This document shows, piece by piece, positions 1 through 8,767 of a DNA stretch of 64,000 bases (the stretch's first letter is position 1; each line of letters begins with the position of its first letter). The position numbers and the translations under genes are program-made. Where the stretch lies: positions 434,001 to 498,000 of the forward strand of contig OY769916.1 in assembly GCA_963669265.1 (NCBI GenBank), in the 5' to 3' direction. The DNA is from SZUA-547 sp963669265 (GTDB lineage Bacteria > Pseudomonadota > Alphaproteobacteria > Rhodobacterales > Rhodobacteraceae). The notes under the pieces were generated by a model, which was not told the DNA's origin, did no database searches, and worked only from the letters and a program-made list of their open reading frames with translations.

Positions 1-765
1 CAGCATCCGATAGATCGTGCTGAACGTGCCTTCGCGGTCGCTGTCCGAGATGTCGTTGAACGTGCCAAACGGCGACAGACGCACGCCGACATTGCCAGCG
101 CCCCAAACAGCGCTCACGGCGTCAAGAATCTCCATCAGGATCCGCGCCCGGTTGGCGGCGGCGCCGCCATACTGGTCATCGCGCTTGTTCGAACCGTCAT
201 TCAGGAACTGGTCCAGAAGATAGCCGTTCGCCGCGTGAACCTCGACGCCGTCGAACCCGGCTTCCTTGGCGTTCCGCGCCGCCGCGGCGAAGTCTTCGAC
301 CAGCCTCGGCATTTCCTCCAGCGTCAGCGCGCGCGGCGCCGACGTATCCACAAACCCTTCTTCCGTCACGGTCTGCGTCGCCGCCGTGATCGCAGACGGT
401 GCGACAGGCGCCTGACCGTTATGCTGCAGCGACGTGTGGCTTACCCGACCGACATGCCAAAGCTGAAGGAAGATGCGCCCCCCTTCGGCATGCACGGCGT
501 CGGTGATCTTGCGCCAAGCCGCGACATGCGCCGGCGAATGGATGCCGGGGGTGTCGATATAGCCCTTGCCTTCCGGGCTGATCTGCGTCGCCTCAGTCAC
601 GATCAGACCGGCGCCGGCGCGCTGACGATAATACTCGATCGCCATCTCGCCCGGCGTGCCGTCGCCATGCGCGCGATTTCGAGTGAGCGGCGCCATGAAG
701 ACGCGGTTCTTGACCACCGTGTCACCGATCGTGAGCGGCGTGAAAAGCGCTGAATTCTCTGACAT
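1..765 (-). CDS. nemA: Old Yellow Enzyme family alkene reductase (partial, 3' end outside window)
   Basis: FMN-dependent NAD(P)H oxidoreductase that reduces activated alkenes such as N-ethylmaleimide or nitro compounds in the cytoplasm. The frame opens at an ATG at 765 and stays open for 255 codons to the window edge, about two thirds of the usual 360 aa. The N-terminus (LFTPLTIGD, then KNRVFMAPLTRNRA) is the OYE barrel entry. FLQLWHVGR and EVHAANGYLLDQFL are family signatures, and the HxxN pair in HAANG is the one that binds the substrate carbonyl. It is transcribed away from ggt, with 236 nt between the two starts. The choice among nemA-type paralogues is not certain; family membership is. 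Confidence 0.9.
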   Translation of the reverse strand, partial: MSENSALFTPLTIGDTVVKNRVFMAPLTRNRAHGDGTPGEMAIEYYRQRAGAGLIVTEATQISPEGKGYIDTPGIHSPAHVAAWRKITDAVHAEGGRIFLQLWHVGRVSHTSLQHNGQAPVAPSAITAATQTVTEEGFVDTSAPRALTLEEMPRLVEDFAAAARNAKEAGFDGVEVHAANGYLLDQFLNDGSNKRDDQYGGAAANRARILMEILDAVSAVWGAGNVGVRLSPFGTFNDISDSDREGTFSTIYRML

Positions 766-1001
766 TTTTGATCTGCCTGTTCTGATTTGTCTTGGCTAGG
801 GTGAGATATGGAACCAGTAGTCCAGAAAACAACCAAGATTTGTCTCTGTCCCGGCAACAATGCATTTCCGATTGCGCAACCACTCCGCCTACATTTAGGC
901 GTCCAAGACCGAATTCACTTCGCGGCGACCGCTGGATTGCAAGACCTTTGCCTAGGTTCCCGAAGAGCTTAGGTTGATCTAAATTGACTCGGAGGTCCGC
1001 C

Positions 1002-2726
1002 ATGCGCCCCGCCCTCGCCGCCCTCGCCCTTTGCATCGGTCTCACGCCCGCCATCGCGCAACAGGACCCGCAGCCTGAGGCGACCTATGCGTTGACGGAG
1101 CGGGAGTCTGTCCACGCCACAGACTTCATGGTCGCGGCGGCGCATCCCTTGGCGGCGGAGGCCGGGCGCGCCGTCCTGTCCGCCGGCGGTTCGGCCGCAG
1201 ACGCCGCCGTAGCTGTGCAGATGATGCTGAATTTGGTGGAGCCGCAGTCATCGGGCATCGGCGGCGGCGCATTCCTGCTCTACTGGGATTCCAGCGCCAA
1301 GAAGCTCACATCGCTCGATGGGCGGGAAACGGCGCCGCAATCGGCCACGCCGGAATATTGGCTCGGCCCGGACGGCGCGCCTGTCGGCTTTTGGGACGCC
1401 GTGATCGGCGGCAAATCAGTCGGCGTTCCCGGTACGCTGAAACTGTTGGAGGCCGCCCATGCCCGTCATGGCCGCTTGCCTTGGGCCTCTCTGTTCGACG
1501 CCGCGATTCTGCGCGCGGAGGCCGGGTTTCCTGTCTCTCCCCGCCTCGCATTCTCCATCCAAAGCGCTATGGAGAAAGGGCTTGGATCCTTCGATGCGAC
1601 GGCGAAGCAGTTCTCTCGCGCCGATGGCACGCCGCTGCAGGAAGGCGACCGGTTTGAAAACCGCGACTTCGCCCGCGCCCTTCGCCTGATCGCGGCGGAG
1701 GGCTCGGGCCCGTTCTACCGCGGCGCCATCGCGGGCGACATTGTGGCGTCGGTGCGGACGCCGACCAATCCCGGCGTTCTGACGATGGAAGATCTCGCAG
1801 CCTATGAGGTCGTCGAGCGCGCGCCGGTATGCGCGCCCTTCCACGGCTACGAGATCTGTGGAATGGGCCCGCCAAGCTCCGGTGGCTTAACGGTTGGACA
1901 AATCCTGATGCTGTTGGAAGGGCAGGATTTGGGAACCGGACCCAATCTCGACGCTTATCACTTCTTCACCGAGGCGGCGAAACTTGCTTATGCGGACCGA
2001 GCACTCTTCATGGCAGACAGCGACTTCGTCGATATGCCTGAGGGCTTGCTGAACGCCGACTATCTCGCCGCCCGCGCCGCGCTGATCAATCAGACCGAAG
2101 CCGGCGAAAAAGCGGTGGCGGGCGATCCCCCCTGGAAGGACGCGATGCTGCTCGCCCCCGATGCGCCGCGCGAGCGCCCCGGCACCTCGCATTTCGTGAT
2201 CGTCGACGGCTATGGCGACATGGTCTCGATGACCACGACCATCGAAACCGGGTTCGGCAGCCGGGTGATGACCAATGGGTTCCTGCTGAACAACGAGCTG
2301 ACTGACTTCTCCTTCGCGCCGGAGAAGGACGGTAAGCCCGTCGCGAACCGGGTCGAGGGCGGTAAACGCCCCCGCTCCTCCATGGCGCCGACCATCGTGC
2401 TGAAAGATGGCGCGCCGGTGCTGCTGATCGGCTCGCCCGGCGGGTCGCGGATCATCAATTATGTGGCGCAATCTCTGATCGCGATTTTGGTGTGGGGGAT
2501 GGATCCGCAGCAGGCGATTTCGCTCGGCCATGTCGTCAACCGCAATGGAGGCACCGATCTGGAGGAAAACACCGCGGCGGCGGGGCTTGAGCTTCCCCTC
2601 TCCGCGCGCGGACATGAGATCACGGTCCGCAACCTCAATTCCGGCCTGCACGCGATCCAGATCACGCCTGACGGATTGATCGGCGCCGCCGATCCGCGAC
2701 GCGAAGGGGTCGCGCTCGGCGAATGA
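1002..2726 (+). CDS. ggt: gamma-glutamyltransferase
   Basis: Periplasmic Ntn-hydrolase that cleaves the gamma-glutamyl bond of glutathione and transfers glutamate to acceptors. The ATG at 1002 is preferred over an in-frame TTG at 984 because GGAGG lies at 991-995 and a clear Sec signal peptide (residues 1-20, ending AIAQQ) begins there. The 574-aa product is of normal length. The maturation and catalytic Thr is about residue 395 in GTSHFVIVD, the N-terminus of the small subunit. Other family blocks are SSGIGGGAF near 84, PPSSGG near 291 and LLIGSPGGSR near the C-terminus. It converges on the downstream hydrolase gene with a 27-nt gap. Confidence 0.95.
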   Translation: MRPALAALALCIGLTPAIAQQDPQPEATYALTERESVHATDFMVAAAHPLAAEAGRAVLSAGGSAADAAVAVQMMLNLVEPQSSGIGGGAFLLYWDSSAKKLTSLDGRETAPQSATPEYWLGPDGAPVGFWDAVIGGKSVGVPGTLKLLEAAHARHGRLPWASLFDAAILRAEAGFPVSPRLAFSIQSAMEKGLGSFDATAKQFSRADGTPLQEGDRFENRDFARALRLIAAEGSGPFYRGAIAGDIVASVRTPTNPGVLTMEDLAAYEVVERAPVCAPFHGYEICGMGPPSSGGLTVGQILMLLEGQDLGTGPNLDAYHFFTEAAKLAYADRALFMADSDFVDMPEGLLNADYLAARAALINQTEAGEKAVAGDPPWKDAMLLAPDAPRERPGTSHFVIVDGYGDMVSMTTTIETGFGSRVMTNGFLLNNELTDFSFAPEKDGKPVANRVEGGKRPRSSMAPTIVLKDGAPVLLIGSPGGSRIINYVAQSLIAILVWGMDPQQAISLGHVVNRNGGTDLEENTAAAGLELPLSARGHEITVRNLNSGLHAIQITPDGLIGAADPRREGVALGE

Positions 2727-2753
2727 AACGACGCGCGGCTGAAACGTCGGCCG

Positions 2754-3725
2754 TTAGAGCCGCGACTTGATGAATTCGGCCGCCGCCGCGCGGCTTTCAT
2801 GCGCGATCGCAATGTCGAAGAGATCAAAGGCGTGGACGCCGCCCGGATAGACCCGAAGCTCTGCGCCGCTTCCCGAGGCCTGCCACCGCTTCGCCATCAG
2901 GATCGAGTCATCGACGAGAGGATCCATCGTGCCGACCTGGAAGAGCGCAGGCGGCAGGCCCGACAGATCGGCGCGAAGCGTGGAGAGCTCGGGCGACGCC
3001 CATTGCTCGCGATCCGGGACGAAATTCTCGGTGAACCAATCCAGAATGGGTGTTGAGAGCACCAATTTGCGCTCGCCCCAATCCCGCATCGAGGGCGTCT
3101 TGCAAAGGTCATAGCACCCATAGTTCAGCAAGGCCGCGGCGAAGAGATCGGCCATCCCCTCCCGCTTCGCCTTCTGCAGCACGATCGTCGCCATATGCGC
3201 GCCCGCGCTGTCGCCTCCGATAACGAATCGGTCGGTTCCGAACCGGGATTTACCGCTGACCAACAACCAGAGCGCAGCGGCCCAGAAATCATCCGGCCCG
3301 GCGGGATAGGGGTTCTCCGGCGCCAGGCGGTATTCAACCGAGACGACGGCGATTTCAGCCGCCTTGGCGAGCGCCTGATTGTAGAGATCGAAATGCGCGG
3401 GCGAGCCTAACGTCCAACCACCGCTATGCGCATATAAGTATACGCCCCTGGGGGACCCGTCCGGCATGGAGACGCGCACGCGGGCCTTGCGCCCGCGATG
3501 TCCCGGTATCTCCCACCACTCAGACCCGTCCAGCGGTCCGGCCAGCGGCAGGATGCCTTTGCCTTGTTCGCGCGCGCGGCGGGTCACTTCGGGTTCGACC
3601 TCATTCGCCGCGGGCAAATCCGCGGACTTGGCCTCAAACTCGGCGTTAAACGCTTTCGTCTCCTCCGATGGTTCAGCGGAAAAGAGGGAAAGATCGACGA
3701 GGCGGGGGGAAGATTCGGTGCTCAT
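2754..3725 (-). CDS. alpha/beta hydrolase, hormone-sensitive-lipase-like (esterase fold 3)
   Basis: Probable carboxylesterase of 323 aa without a signal peptide, so cytoplasmic. The nucleophile elbow GDSAG is at 171-175 (Ser173), with the other triad residues likely Asp268 (DPLVDD) and His298 (GVHAFD). The oxyanion-hole motif that normally reads HGGG is HSGGW at 100-104, which keeps the two following glycines. The SVEYRLAPENPYPAG stretch is typical of the HSL group. It stands alone on the minus strand between ggt and olsB and no natural substrate can be inferred from the neighbours. Confidence 0.85.
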   Translation of the reverse strand: MSTESSPRLVDLSLFSAEPSEETKAFNAEFEAKSADLPAANEVEPEVTRRAREQGKGILPLAGPLDGSEWWEIPGHRGRKARVRVSMPDGSPRGVYLYAHSGGWTLGSPAHFDLYNQALAKAAEIAVVSVEYRLAPENPYPAGPDDFWAAALWLLVSGKSRFGTDRFVIGGDSAGAHMATIVLQKAKREGMADLFAAALLNYGCYDLCKTPSMRDWGERKLVLSTPILDWFTENFVPDREQWASPELSTLRADLSGLPPALFQVGTMDPLVDDSILMAKRWQASGSGAELRVYPGGVHAFDLFDIAIAHESRAAAAEFIKSRL

Positions 3726-3767
3726 GGCCCGACATTACCCCCGCGTCTCGCCGACTGACAGGGCCGC

Positions 3768-4529
3768 TCAGATCCCGCGCAGCAACTGCGCCCGTTTCTG
3801 CGGCACACCCTTGATCTCAACGCCTGTAAAAACGTGCAGCGTGTTGAGATCATTGTCGATAACCGCGTGATCGCTGACCCATCCGCCCAGCATCAGATAA
3901 CTGCGCAGAAGAGGCGGCATATGCCGCATCGCCAGCTTCAGATCCGGAACGCGCGGCTTGGTCGCTTTCGCAAAGCGGAAAACCTCGGCGGCTTTCACAA
4001 GCGGCAGCCAGCGTGTCGGCGCGAGATGCCGCTCCTTGAGCAAGGCGAACGCGTCAACGTAGTCGTCGGCCTCGACCCCTTCGAAGCTGGAGCAGCCGAA
4101 CAGCAGCTCGACGCCAAAGTCATCGACGACCCGGCTGACCTCTCGCCACGCCAGCCGCAGGATATTCGGATCATGATATTCCGGATGAATGCAGAACCGG
4201 CCCATTTCCAGCATCGGATCGGGATAGGATTCCAGGTTGGAGAGATCATAATACTGCGCGGAGTAACTCCGACTGATTTCCGCGCCGTTCGCCAGTGGCA
4301 TCATGCGAAAGCAGCAAACCAGCTGCCCGGACTTGCGGTCCTCGATCAGGATATGAACGCAGCGGGCGTCGAATCTGTCCCGATCCAATCCTGCAGCGCG
4401 CCCGGAGTCCTTGAGGGCCAGATCCCTGTCGGCGATGAAGGTCAGATAGCGCAATTGCTGCGCGCGACGGACATCCTCTTCGGTCTCCGCCCGGCGGACG
4501 GCATAACGGCCTAACTTGAAAATCGCCAT
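3768..4529 (-). CDS. olsB: L-ornithine N(alpha)-acyltransferase (GNAT-type, ornithine lipid synthesis)
   Basis: OlsB transfers a 3-hydroxyacyl chain from acyl carrier protein to ornithine, the first step of ornithine-lipid synthesis at the inner membrane. The 253-aa protein carries the OlsB features YAVRRAETEEDVRRAQQLRYLTF at the N-terminus (given in two overlapping pieces: YAVRRAETEE and VRRAQQLRYLTF), CFRMMPLANG, EMGRFCIHPEYHD and LLFGCSSFEG. The start at 4529 is chosen over 4544 because GGAG sits 7 nt upstream of it. OlsA is not adjacent; olsB and olsA are often separated in alphaproteobacteria. It is divergent from msrB across 131 nt. Confidence 0.85.
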   Translation of the reverse strand: MAIFKLGRYAVRRAETEEDVRRAQQLRYLTFIADRDLALKDSGRAAGLDRDRFDARCVHILIEDRKSGQLVCCFRMMPLANGAEISRSYSAQYYDLSNLESYPDPMLEMGRFCIHPEYHDPNILRLAWREVSRVVDDFGVELLFGCSSFEGVEADDYVDAFALLKERHLAPTRWLPLVKAAEVFRFAKATKPRVPDLKLAMRHMPPLLRSYLMLGGWVSDHAVIDNDLNTLHVFTGVEIKGVPQKRAQLLRGI

Positions 4530-4601
4530 TTCGTGACTCCACATTCGGAATGCAACGCTAGATAGGATGTGCTGATGACAGGTTCATGAAGCGACGCCAT
4601 G

Positions 4602-4630
4602 TTGACGTTACGTCGCTGTCGCTAAATTAT
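4602..4630 (+). promoter_or_regulatory. candidate sigma-70-type promoter of msrB
   Basis: TTGACG at 4602-4607 is followed after 17 nt by AATTAT at 4625-4630, about 30 nt upstream of the msrB ATG. Spacing is ideal and the -35 is near consensus; the -10 matches 4 of 6 positions. It lies in the AT-richer divergent interval between olsB and msrB. Prediction by eye only. Confidence 0.45.
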
Positions 4631-4660
4631 CACTAGTATCTGGCGAACCGGAGAAACTAA

Positions 4661-5068
4661 ATGGCCGATAAGATCGTAAAATCTAAAGAGGAATGGCGTT
4701 CTCAACTCTCCCCGCTCGCCTACAAAGTGACGAGGAAAAAGGGAACAGAACGGGCGTTCACCCATGACGACTTTCCAAAAATCGATGGTTTGTTTCGCTG
4801 TATTTGCTGTGACGCGCCATTGTTCGATTCGAAATCCAAATTCGACTCCGGCACCGGATGGCCCAGCTTTTTCCAGCCAGTCGCGCCGGAGCAGGTCGAG
4901 GAAAAAGACGACCGTTCGCTCTTCATGCGCCGCACGGAAGTTATCTGCGCGCGCTGCGACGCTCACCTCGGCCATGTCTTTCCGGACGGGCCGCAGCCGA
5001 CCGGTCTGCGCTATTGCATGAACGGGGTGGCGATGAAGTTCGAACCCAGCGAGGGCGGTCAGGAGTGA
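4661..5068 (+). CDS. msrB: peptide-methionine (R)-S-oxide reductase
   Basis: Reduces methionine-R-sulfoxide in oxidised proteins in the cytoplasm. The 135-aa protein shows the zinc ligands as two CxxC pairs (C47/C50 and C96/C99), the GTGWPSF substrate motif at 64-70 and the catalytic Cys119 in RYCMN. GGAG lies 7 nt before the ATG. The stop overlaps the GTG start of the following HAD gene, so the two are probably cotranslated. Confidence 0.95.
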   Translation: MADKIVKSKEEWRSQLSPLAYKVTRKKGTERAFTHDDFPKIDGLFRCICCDAPLFDSKSKFDSGTGWPSFFQPVAPEQVEEKDDRSLFMRRTEVICARCDAHLGHVFPDGPQPTGLRYCMNGVAMKFEPSEGGQE

Positions 5069-5775
5069 GCAACCCTCGCGCCAGCGGCGTCAGCGGCGCG
5101 CGCCAGGCCCTGAGCCTCTCTCAGCCGCAGAGAGAGCGACTCTCTGAAGCGGAGACGTGGATATTCGATTTAGACAATACGCTATATGACCCCGCCGCGC
5201 GCCTCTTCGATCAGATCGAGGCGCGAATGACGGAGTTCGTCTCTCGGACGCTGTGGGTCGACGCGGTGGAGGCGCGGCGGGTCAGCGAGCAATATTGGGA
5301 GGATCATGGCGCTACGCTGACGGGTCTGATGTCACGCGACGGCCTTCAATCCGAGCCCTTCCTCTCTTACACCCACGACATCGACGTCAGCGGCCTTGAA
5401 TTGGACCAAAACCTCCGGCGGATGATCCACGCGCTCAAAGGACGAAAGGTCGTCTACACCAACGGCTCGCGGCGTCATGCGCAACGGGTGACGGAGCAGA
5501 TCGGCCTACGGGATCTCTTCGACGCCTTCTACTCAATCGAGGACGCCAGCTTCGCCCCAAAACCGACTGAGCGCGGATTTTCCCGCATCGTGGAGATGGA
5601 CGGAATGAACCCTAACCGAGCGGTCATGATCGAGGACGACGTTCGAAATCTTCAATTCCCGAAGCAATTAGGCATGACCACCGTGTGGCTGCGCCACGAT
5701 GGCGACGAGGCCCAATCGCCTGACTACGTCGATATCGTCACGCCGGAGCTCGCAGGTTTTCTGTCGCATATTTGA
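5065..5775 (+). CDS. pyrimidine 5'-nucleotidase, HAD superfamily
   Basis: Cytoplasmic phosphatase of the SDT1/PHM8-like HAD subfamily that dephosphorylates pyrimidine monophosphates. The open frame extends back into msrB, but a GTG at 5065 overlapping the msrB stop gives 236 aa, the normal family length, so that start is chosen. HAD motif I is FDLDNTLYDP (DLDNT at 35-39), motif II is VYTNGS, and the acidic motif IV is MIEDDVRNL. The preceding purine-rich GAGGGCGG and AGGAG can serve as ribosome binding sites. Confidence 0.85.
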   Translation: MSNPRASGVSGARQALSLSQPQRERLSEAETWIFDLDNTLYDPAARLFDQIEARMTEFVSRTLWVDAVEARRVSEQYWEDHGATLTGLMSRDGLQSEPFLSYTHDIDVSGLELDQNLRRMIHALKGRKVVYTNGSRRHAQRVTEQIGLRDLFDAFYSIEDASFAPKPTERGFSRIVEMDGMNPNRAVMIEDDVRNLQFPKQLGMTTVWLRHDGDEAQSPDYVDIVTPELAGFLSHI

Positions 5776-5844
5776 TCTCCGCCATAGAAGAGGCCTCCAC
5801 TAAGGCATAACGTCGCCTGCGAATTCAGCGATGGTGCGAAGGCG

Positions 5845-7068
5845 ATGACCAAAAAACCAAAGACCGAAGAGGTTGATATTCTCGTTGCTGGCGGCGGCGT
5901 CGCTGGATTGGCGGCTACGGCGCTTTTTGCGACCGAGGGGTTTCGGACGCTCTGCGTGGACGCCGCCCCGCCCCCTCCGACGGATGCGAGCAAACAAGGC
6001 GCGGATCTGCGCACCACAGCCTTTCTGCAGCCCTCGATTCGAACGCTGGCGCGCGCCGGCGCGTGGTCGGGCGTGGCCGCGCAATCGGCGGAACTGCGCA
6101 TAATGCGCCTGATCGATGCAGGCGGCCCGGCGCCAATCGCGCGGGAAACCGCAGATTTCGACTCCGCGGAGGTTCAGGACGAACCGTTCGGCGCCAATGC
6201 GCCCAACACGGCGATCCGCCAGGCGCTGATGGACCGGATCGACGCGCTGGAGAACGCGGAGATTCGCGCACCGGCGGGCGTCACGCGCTTAACCGTCCGG
6301 GACGATGTCGCCATCGCCGCTCTGGCGGACGGATCCACGGTACGCGCCAAGCTGATCGTCGGCGCCGACGGGCGCGATTCGGCCGTGCGCCGGATGTGCG
6401 GAGTCGAGTCCAAGCGTTGGGGATATGGCCAGAAAGGCGTGGTCTTCGCCGTGCGCCACCCGCGCCCGCATCAGGGCGTCTCGACTGAGATCCACCGCAC
6501 CGGCGGCCCGTTCACGCTGGTGCCGATGCCCGATGACGGCGAAAGCCCCCGCTCCAGCGTGGTCTGGATGACGCCGGGGCCTCGCGCCATGGAGTTGATG
6601 CAACTCGACGATCAGGCGTTTTCCGACGAGGCGACGGCGGCCAGCCTTGGGGTGCTCGGCCCGCTCACCCTCGCGTCGCGCCGCGCCGCCTGGCCGATCA
6701 TCAGCCAGATCTCCGAGCGTCTCGACGCGCCGCGCGTCGCGCTGATCGCAGAGGCGGCGCATGTCGTGCCGCCCATCGGCGCGCAAGGCCTGAACATGTC
6801 GTTGCGCGATATCCACGCGCTTGTGGACCTGTGCGCCGAGGCGCGGGTGAAGGGAGAGGATGTAGGCGCGCCAGCCCTGTTGTCGCGCTATCACCGGGCG
6901 CGTTGGCCGGACACGGCCGCCCATGTCGCCGGGATCGACGCGCTCAACCGAGCCGCGATCGCCGAGGCGCAGCCCCTGCGCGATCTGCGTCGCGCTGGCT
7001 TGAAATATATCCACGACGTCAAACCGTTTCGGCGTCTCGCCATGCGGATGGGGCTAGGCGCGCATTAG
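5845..7068 (+). CDS. ubiH: UbiH/UbiF-family FAD-dependent hydroxylase, ubiquinone synthesis
   Basis: Aromatic-ring hydroxylase acting on polyprenyl intermediates of ubiquinone in association with the membrane. The 407-aa protein has the dinucleotide-binding GGGVAG at 16-21, the GADGRDS motif at 172-178 and the second FAD motif AEAAHVVPPIGAQGLN at 301-316. Alphaproteobacterial members of this family differ in which ring carbon they hydroxylate, and the sequence alone does not settle whether this is UbiH, UbiF or UbiL. It follows the HAD gene by 69 nt on the same strand. Confidence 0.8.
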   Translation: MTKKPKTEEVDILVAGGGVAGLAATALFATEGFRTLCVDAAPPPPTDASKQGADLRTTAFLQPSIRTLARAGAWSGVAAQSAELRIMRLIDAGGPAPIARETADFDSAEVQDEPFGANAPNTAIRQALMDRIDALENAEIRAPAGVTRLTVRDDVAIAALADGSTVRAKLIVGADGRDSAVRRMCGVESKRWGYGQKGVVFAVRHPRPHQGVSTEIHRTGGPFTLVPMPDDGESPRSSVVWMTPGPRAMELMQLDDQAFSDEATAASLGVLGPLTLASRRAAWPIISQISERLDAPRVALIAEAAHVVPPIGAQGLNMSLRDIHALVDLCAEARVKGEDVGAPALLSRYHRARWPDTAAHVAGIDALNRAAIAEAQPLRDLRRAGLKYIHDVKPFRRLAMRMGLGAH

Positions 7069-7154
7069 GCTCCTGCACGAGGACCCAATATTTCCCGCAT
7101 AAGGCGATTGCCCAAGGGTTTCTTAAAATTTTAACTCTATGCATCGCGAGGCGT

Positions 7155-7170
7155 GGGGAGGTGCCTCCCC
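7155..7170 (+). other. GC-rich stem-loop in the leader of the GTA spike genes
   Basis: GGGGAGG at 7155-7161 pairs with CCTCCCC at 7164-7170, with the ATG of the following gene at 7204. It has no following T-run on the plus strand, so it is not an obvious terminator. It could protect the mRNA end or affect translation. Confidence 0.35.
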
Positions 7171-7203
7171 GTCCCAAAAACCCGCCGCGCCAAGGAGCCT
7201 GCG

Positions 7204-7461
7204 ATGTCCGACCCCTACAAAAACCTGGGCCTGTCCCTGTCCAGCCCCGCCGTCAACGCCGCCGAGGTGACGCCCAGCGACACCGCCGATCTGCCTGTCA
7301 CCACCCGCGCCATCTGGATCGGCGTCGCGGGCGATATCGTCGTCCAGATGGCTGAGGGCGCTGAAGTCGCGCTGACCGGCGTGTCAGGCATGTTGCCGCT
7401 GCGCGTCGAGCGCGCCTTGTCGACCGGCACCACGGCGAACGGGATCGTCGCGCTGTGGTGA
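7204..7461 (+). CDS. ghsA: gene-transfer-agent head spike base protein (RCAP_rcc01079 type)
   Basis: An 85-aa protein resembling the small spike-base protein at the capsid vertices of the Rhodobacter GTA. The conserved layout is SDPYKNLGLSLSSPA, then AAEVTPSDTADL, then TRAIWIGVAGDIVVQM, ending in a short GTTANGIVALW strand. AAGGAG at 7192-7197 lies 6 nt from the ATG. The stop overlaps the ATG of the following fibre gene (TGATG). In R. capsulatus this pair also lies away from the main GTA cluster, and here no other capsid or tail gene is present. Confidence 0.75.
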   Translation: MSDPYKNLGLSLSSPAVNAAEVTPSDTADLPVTTRAIWIGVAGDIVVQMAEGAEVALTGVSGMLPLRVERALSTGTTANGIVALW

Positions 7462-8522
7462 TGCTTGGCTTCTCCCTGGGCGTCGATGCGCCGGAGCAGC
7501 GCAATCGTCCTTCTCCCCCGCCATGGCCGCAAGGCGTGGCGGCCGCGCTGGATTTCCGGCGCGACATCTATGCGCTCCCGGATGTCGCCGATGTCGGCTC
7601 GGCGACCGCGCCCGAACTGAGCCGCTTGCGATTGGTGCAATTCTCCGATGCGATCAGCATGTCGCGGGCGTCCGCCGCAACCTATGTCGACGCCGCCGGC
7701 ATGATCCACACCGCCGCTGTGGACGAACCACGCTTTGACTGGAGCCACGGAAAACGCCAGCTTTTGAGCGAGCGGGACGCGATCAACCTGTTCGTCAACC
7801 CGTTCTCGCCAGCGACGCAGGATGTCGCCGTGACGGCTGGCGACGACTATGTCGTGCATGTCAGCGGGAGCGGCTCGATCGCGCTTTCGGGCGCGGCGAC
7901 GGGCGTCGCCACACACGGATCCCCGGTCTATTTCACCGCCGGAGAACCGTCGCTGACCTGCACAGTCTCTGGCGCATTGGACGCGACGCAGGTCGAGTCC
8001 ATCTACGGCGGAAATGTCCTCACCGATCGGGGCACTTCCTTCGTGGATGGCGTGCGGGCGCGGGACAAGCATGCGTTCTCTCAACCGATCGTGGACCTCT
8101 TCAACCGGCCCGAGTTCACCATGCTGGTGCAATACGGCCATGTTCTCGACACGGACAGCTCGGTCAAACGTCTGGTGCGCCAGAGCGGCGCCAAGTTCAT
8201 CGGCTGGCGCGGCACGGACGGGAATCTCCGCAACACGATCCCCAACACCTCGCTTGGCCTGACGACCAACGCGACGCTGGAGGCGCCAAAGGCGGTCGCG
8301 GCGGCGTGGTCGCCAACCGACCGAGCGATCGCCGGCTGGAACGGATCGGCGAGCGTCAACTCAGGCCCCGCCGATGCGCGGGACCCGGCCTCCGTACTGG
8401 AGTTGGCGTTCAACGGAGGGGGCAGATACCAGCCCAGCCTGTGGATCGACGCCGTCTACATGTGGCCTCGCCGTCTCAGCGACGCAGAGATGCTGAGCGT
8501 GACGGCGCCCTACGCCGACTGA
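7461..8522 (+). CDS. ghsB: gene-transfer-agent head spike fibre protein (RCAP_rcc01080 type)
   Basis: A 353-aa protein directly coupled to the spike-base gene by a TGATG overlap, which is why the ATG at 7461 is preferred over GTG codons at 7455 and 7458. In R. capsulatus the fibre projects from the capsid and binds the recipient's capsular polysaccharide. The middle holds a beta-rich stretch, and the C-terminal half (NRPEFTMLVQYGHVL through LWIDAVYMWPRRLSD) looks like a concanavalin/LamG-like carbohydrate-binding sandwich. Fibre tips diverge fast, so assignment rests on gene order, length and the partner gene. Confidence 0.65.
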   Translation: MLGFSLGVDAPEQRNRPSPPPWPQGVAAALDFRRDIYALPDVADVGSATAPELSRLRLVQFSDAISMSRASAATYVDAAGMIHTAAVDEPRFDWSHGKRQLLSERDAINLFVNPFSPATQDVAVTAGDDYVVHVSGSGSIALSGAATGVATHGSPVYFTAGEPSLTCTVSGALDATQVESIYGGNVLTDRGTSFVDGVRARDKHAFSQPIVDLFNRPEFTMLVQYGHVLDTDSSVKRLVRQSGAKFIGWRGTDGNLRNTIPNTSLGLTTNATLEAPKAVAAAWSPTDRAIAGWNGSASVNSGPADARDPASVLELAFNGGGRYQPSLWIDAVYMWPRRLSDAEMLSVTAPYAD

Positions 8523-8642
8523 GCACGCGCCGCGCCCGTCCCAATATGGGCGCGGCCATTCGAAATCTCGAAGTACGCCCCAGCATTAGATCGTTTGAGA
8601 TATTAAGATTCTCGCCTTTCGCGGATGCAAAGCGCCGGACAT

Positions 8643-8677
8643 AAAAAGGGGGCGCACTGCGCCCCTTGAGTTTTTTT
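8643..8677. terminator. bidirectional Rho-independent terminator between ghsB and nrdJ
   Basis: A 7-bp perfect stem (8649-8655 with 8659-8665, loop ACT) is followed by a T-run at 8671-8677 on the plus strand and preceded by A residues at 8643-8647, which give a T-run on the minus strand. It serves two convergent transcripts, the spike genes from the left and nrdJ from the right. Confidence 0.8.
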
Positions 8678-8767
8678 GTTTTAATTCAGGCTCTTATTGA
8701 ACTGCTCGGTTTCTCGCCTGCGGCCTGTAAGCAATGGGCGGCGCGCCTGGCGCACCGCCCAAATTCT

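Noticed and set aside
7124..7136. CtrA site upstream of the GTA spike genes
   Set aside because: TTAA and TTAA are separated by 4 nt, not the 7 nt of the CtrA consensus.
8738..8762. GC-rich inverted repeat just after nrdJ as a second terminator
   Set aside because: No T-run follows it in either direction; the bidirectional terminator at 8643-8677 explains the ends.
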